DNA of 64,000 bases from Actinoallomurus liliacearum (lineage in GTDB: Bacteria; Actinomycetota; Actinomycetes; Streptosporangiales; Streptosporangiaceae): NCBI RefSeq assembly GCF_039542035.1, contig NZ_BAABHJ010000005.1:124001-188000 (forward strand), read 5' to 3'. Both the position numbers and the translations under genes were made by a program. Shown piece after piece: positions 62,004 to 64,000 of the stretch; the first letter of the stretch is position 1, and each line of letters begins with the position of its first letter. The notes beneath the pieces were generated by a model. That model was not told the DNA's origin, ran no database searches, and was given only the letters and a program-made list of their open reading frames with translations.

Positions 62004-62326
62004 TGGGTCTGGGTGACCGGCTCATCATCTCCATGGCCGAGATGGAGGAGAACGCCCAGCTCTTTGCGAAGGAGGGCGTCATCGCCGATGACCTTGGCAA
62101 GGTCACCGCGTATCTGAACGTGCTCACCGAGCACGGCGAGGCGCTCGCCTCACTGGCGGTCGCCGCGATTCGCCGGGCGGCGCCGGGGCATCCGGTGCGC
62201 GTCGGCGAGAACGCCCTGTCTGTTCAGCTGTACATCGGACACGCGAAGAACCTGCTAGAGGCTGCGCAGACGTTCGTCTCCGACGCCGAGCAGCTGCTGA
62301 TGAAGATGAGCTCCGATCCGGCCTGA
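62003..62326 (+). CDS. Helical small protein between peptide and radical SAM genes
   Basis: A 107-residue protein with long amphipathic helices (MAEMEENAQLFAKEGVIADDLGKVTAYLNVLTEHGEALASLAV and later HAKNLLEAAQTFVSDAEQLL), soluble and mildly acidic. It may be a scaffold or leader-binding partner, but it does not look like a winged-helix RRE domain. The ATG overlaps the previous stop (TGATG), and a GTG at 62000 is an alternative. Function unknown. Confidence 0.6.
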   Translation: MGLGDRLIISMAEMEENAQLFAKEGVIADDLGKVTAYLNVLTEHGEALASLAVAAIRRAAPGHPVRVGENALSVQLYIGHAKNLLEAAQTFVSDAEQLLMKMSSDPA

Positions 62327-62402
62327 CCTCTACGGCCGAGCGCGCCCCGGGCGCCCAGCACGAGCCTTGGGGTAGCAGTCAAACCCCCGAAGGAGACGAC
62401 CA

Positions 62403-63317
62403 GTGCAGATGCACTTCATGTGGTTAGAGATCACCGGGAAATGCCAGCTCGAATGCGTGCAGTGCTATGCCGGTTCGGGCCCGACCGGCACGCACGGCAC
62501 CATGACCGCGCCGGACTGGCACCGCGTCATCGATGAGGCGGCCGGCCTCGGGGTCGAGGAGATCCAGTTCATCGGTGGTGAGCCCACCTTGCACCCCGGC
62601 TTGCCCGACCTGATCGACCACGGCCTGGCGCGCGGCCTGCGAGTCGAGGTGTTCAGCAACCTCGTGCACATCAAGCCGCTCCTGTGGGACAAGCTCACCC
62701 AGCCCGGCGTCAGCCTGGCGACCTCCTGGTACTCCGACGACGCCGTCGAGCACGCCGCCATCACCCGGCGACCGGGTCACGTCCGCACCCGCGCGAACAT
62801 CATTGAGGCCGTGCGCCGATCGATCCCGCTGCGCGTGGGGATCATCGGCGTCCACCACGGACAGCGCACCGACCAGGCTGCGGCGATGCTCGCCGACCTC
62901 GGCGTCACCGACATCGAGCACGACCGCCTGCGGCAGATCGGCCGCGGGGTCCGGGACCGTCCGCAGGGCGTTGACCAGCTATGCGGGGCCTGTACGAGCG
63001 GGAGCCTCGCGGTCGCGCCGGACGGTACTGTGTGGCCATGCGTGATGGCGCGCTGGCTACCGGTCGGGAACGTCCGCGACAGCACGCTGCGTGACATCGT
63101 GACCGGACCGAGCATGGTGTCGGTCACCGAATACCTCGACGCGCACTTCGCGCCGACCGAAGCGCCGTGCGTACCGAAGATGTGCAACCCACAGTGCGGC
63201 CCGAGCTGCAGCCCGGCGTGCCGGCCGAAGGGCGACTGCCGTCCGGCGGGCGGCTGTGTCCCGAGCTACGACAGCCCGCCCACGAGACCCCCGCGTCCGT
63301 GCAGGCCGAACCGGTAG
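62403..63317 (+). CDS. Radical SAM enzyme with SPASM-like Cys and Cys-rich tail
   Basis: A 304-residue radical SAM protein. The 4Fe-4S motif is C14-x3-C18-x2-C21 (GKCQLECVQCY), and GGEPTLHP is the SAM-binding GGE motif. The C-terminal half holds CGACTSGSLAVAPDGTVWPC, as in SPASM/twitch auxiliary-cluster domains. It ends in an unusual tail with seven more Cys (CVPKMCNPQCGPSCSP...C) and a Pro-rich end. Such enzymes often modify peptides. GTG at 62403 follows AAGGAG. It is flanked by small proteins and an ATPase. Confidence 0.88.
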   Translation: MQMHFMWLEITGKCQLECVQCYAGSGPTGTHGTMTAPDWHRVIDEAAGLGVEEIQFIGGEPTLHPGLPDLIDHGLARGLRVEVFSNLVHIKPLLWDKLTQPGVSLATSWYSDDAVEHAAITRRPGHVRTRANIIEAVRRSIPLRVGIIGVHHGQRTDQAAAMLADLGVTDIEHDRLRQIGRGVRDRPQGVDQLCGACTSGSLAVAPDGTVWPCVMARWLPVGNVRDSTLRDIVTGPSMVSVTEYLDAHFAPTEAPCVPKMCNPQCGPSCSPACRPKGDCRPAGGCVPSYDSPPTRPPRPCRPNR

Positions 63318-63352
63318 ACCGGAGACCGAACGACCGATAGGGGGCCCAGCCC

Positions 63353-64000
63353 GTGATCGTCCAACGCATCGAGCTGTCTCAGCCCATCGACCGTACGCGG
63401 TGGCCGCACACGATCCCTGCCGTCGCGGCGCTCGATCACGCGCTGGACTTCCGCCGGCCGCTCACGTTTCTCGTCGGGGAGAACGGCACAGGCAAGTCCA
63501 CGATCATCGAAGCCATCGCCGATGCCTGCAAGATCCCCTCTCAGGGGGGCAAGGCCGGCACGAAGTACGCCAGCGTCGGGGAGCTCACTCCGCTCGGCAA
63601 GGTCCTCGACGTCGACCTCACCCCGGAGGGGTCCAGGCTGGTCCGCGGGCCGCGGCGGGTTCGTCGCGGCTATTTCTTCCGCGCGGAGACGCTATTCAAC
63701 CTTGGGCAGTCCGTTTCCGGCATGTACGGCTTCTGGGAGGAGGATCTGACCGAGCAGAGCCACGGTGAAGGGTTCTTCACCGTGCTCGAGGCGATGTTCA
63801 ACGACCCCGGCCTGTACCTGATGGACGAGCCCGAGGCGGCTCTGTCGTTCATGTCCTGCCTGCGCCTGGTGTCCCTGATGGATCACCTGGCGGCGATCGG
63901 CGGACAGATCATCTGCGCCACCCATTCCCCGGTCCTGGCCGCCACGCCCGGCGCCGACATTATCGAACTCAACGACCACGGCCTTCGCCACACCACATGG
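63353..64000 (+). CDS. AAA/ABC-type ATPase, 3' end outside window
   Basis: 216 codons are visible with no stop before the window edge. Walker A is GENGTGKST (about 42-50), Walker B LYLMDEPEAALS, and the H-loop ATHSP. This is the small RecF/SMC-like predicted ATPase group. Such proteins act in DNA repair, defence or as switch ATPases. Its position 35 bases after the radical SAM gene suggests the same operon. GTG at 63353 lacks a strong ribosome site. Confidence 0.85.
   Translation, partial: MIVQRIELSQPIDRTRWPHTIPAVAALDHALDFRRPLTFLVGENGTGKSTIIEAIADACKIPSQGGKAGTKYASVGELTPLGKVLDVDLTPEGSRLVRGPRRVRRGYFFRAETLFNLGQSVSGMYGFWEEDLTEQSHGEGFFTVLEAMFNDPGLYLMDEPEAALSFMSCLRLVSLMDHLAAIGGQIICATHSPVLAATPGADIIELNDHGLRHTTW

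Noticed and set aside
1..64000. tRNA, rRNA, insertion sequences or integrase-type mobile elements
   Set aside because: None recognised on reading both strands; a dedicated scan could still find a weak case.

Overview
The window is chromosomal DNA of a high-GC Gram-positive actinobacterium. Codon third positions are almost all G or C. Many operons are coupled by ATGA/GTGA overlaps, and GTG starts and leaderless-looking promoters are common. The gene families are also actinobacterial: SARP/BTAD regulators, MmyB-type XRE regulators, a Thr-type 20S proteasome beta subunit, 2-methylisoborneol genes and a DUF397-like peptide. A member of the Streptosporangiales or Streptomycetales is plausible, but no rRNA or other marker here fixes the genus. 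I saw no tRNA, rRNA, CRISPR array, insertion sequence or phage structural gene.

Layout. 0-9 kb: the end of an FAD-linked oxidase, a zinc-type ArsR/CDF efflux pair, a small disordered protein behind a SigB-like stress promoter, a Tat-exported esterase, a YbdK-type ligase, and an AfsR-like regulator followed by an FAD monooxygenase. 9-15.4 kb: an SDR, a kinase/regulator pair transcribed from the minus strand, and a divergent ABC exporter with two permeases, one carrying a large extracytoplasmic beta-sandwich. 15.4-25.5 kb: a duplicated-domain hypothetical, a chimeric pseudogene locus (aldo/keto reductase start joined to a serine-hydrolase remnant), an FAH-family protein, two overlapping small proteins, a double NarL-type kinase with a degenerate first half, its convergent regulator, and a MacB-like ABC operon.

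25.5-34.3 kb: a secreted SH3-like protein facing a membrane-anchored HTH-SH3 protein, a lipoprotein, an XRE-ImmA peptidase with a coupled partner, a P450, an L,D-transpeptidase lipoprotein, and a second deletion scar in which an MmyB-type regulator and a zinc alcohol dehydrogenase are both 5'-truncated head to head. 34.3-46.5 kb: flavodoxin and aldo/keto reductase genes divergent from a TetR regulator with clear operators, a GntR-ABC operon, a secreted hydrolase, an intact MmyB-type regulator, an MFS exporter, an orphan prcB with all catalytic residues but no prcA beside it, a MaoC/CoA-transferase pair and a lipoprotein. 46.5-53.7 kb: a secreted GH5 glycosidase, a TetR-controlled DUF4267-cupin-DUF2871 operon with two matching operators, and a SARP-TPR regulator divergent from an alpha/beta hydrolase across a duplicated 27-bp element.

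53.7-58.4 kb is the best-defined specialised system: a Family 2B encapsulin shell protein (HK97-type with a cyclic-nucleotide-binding-like insertion), 2-methylisoborneol synthase and geranyl diphosphate 2-C-methyltransferase in one minus-strand array, with an AraC regulator gene just upstream. The likely output is the earthy odorant 2-methylisoborneol, with the cyclase probably packaged in the shell. 59-64 kb looks less GC-rich and accessory: a Nudix hydrolase, a TPR regulator, several small proteins including a 33-residue DUF397-like peptide, a radical SAM enzyme with a Cys-rich tail, and an AAA/ABC-type ATPase that runs off the end. This last cluster resembles an uncharacterised peptide-modifying locus and is the least explained part of the window.
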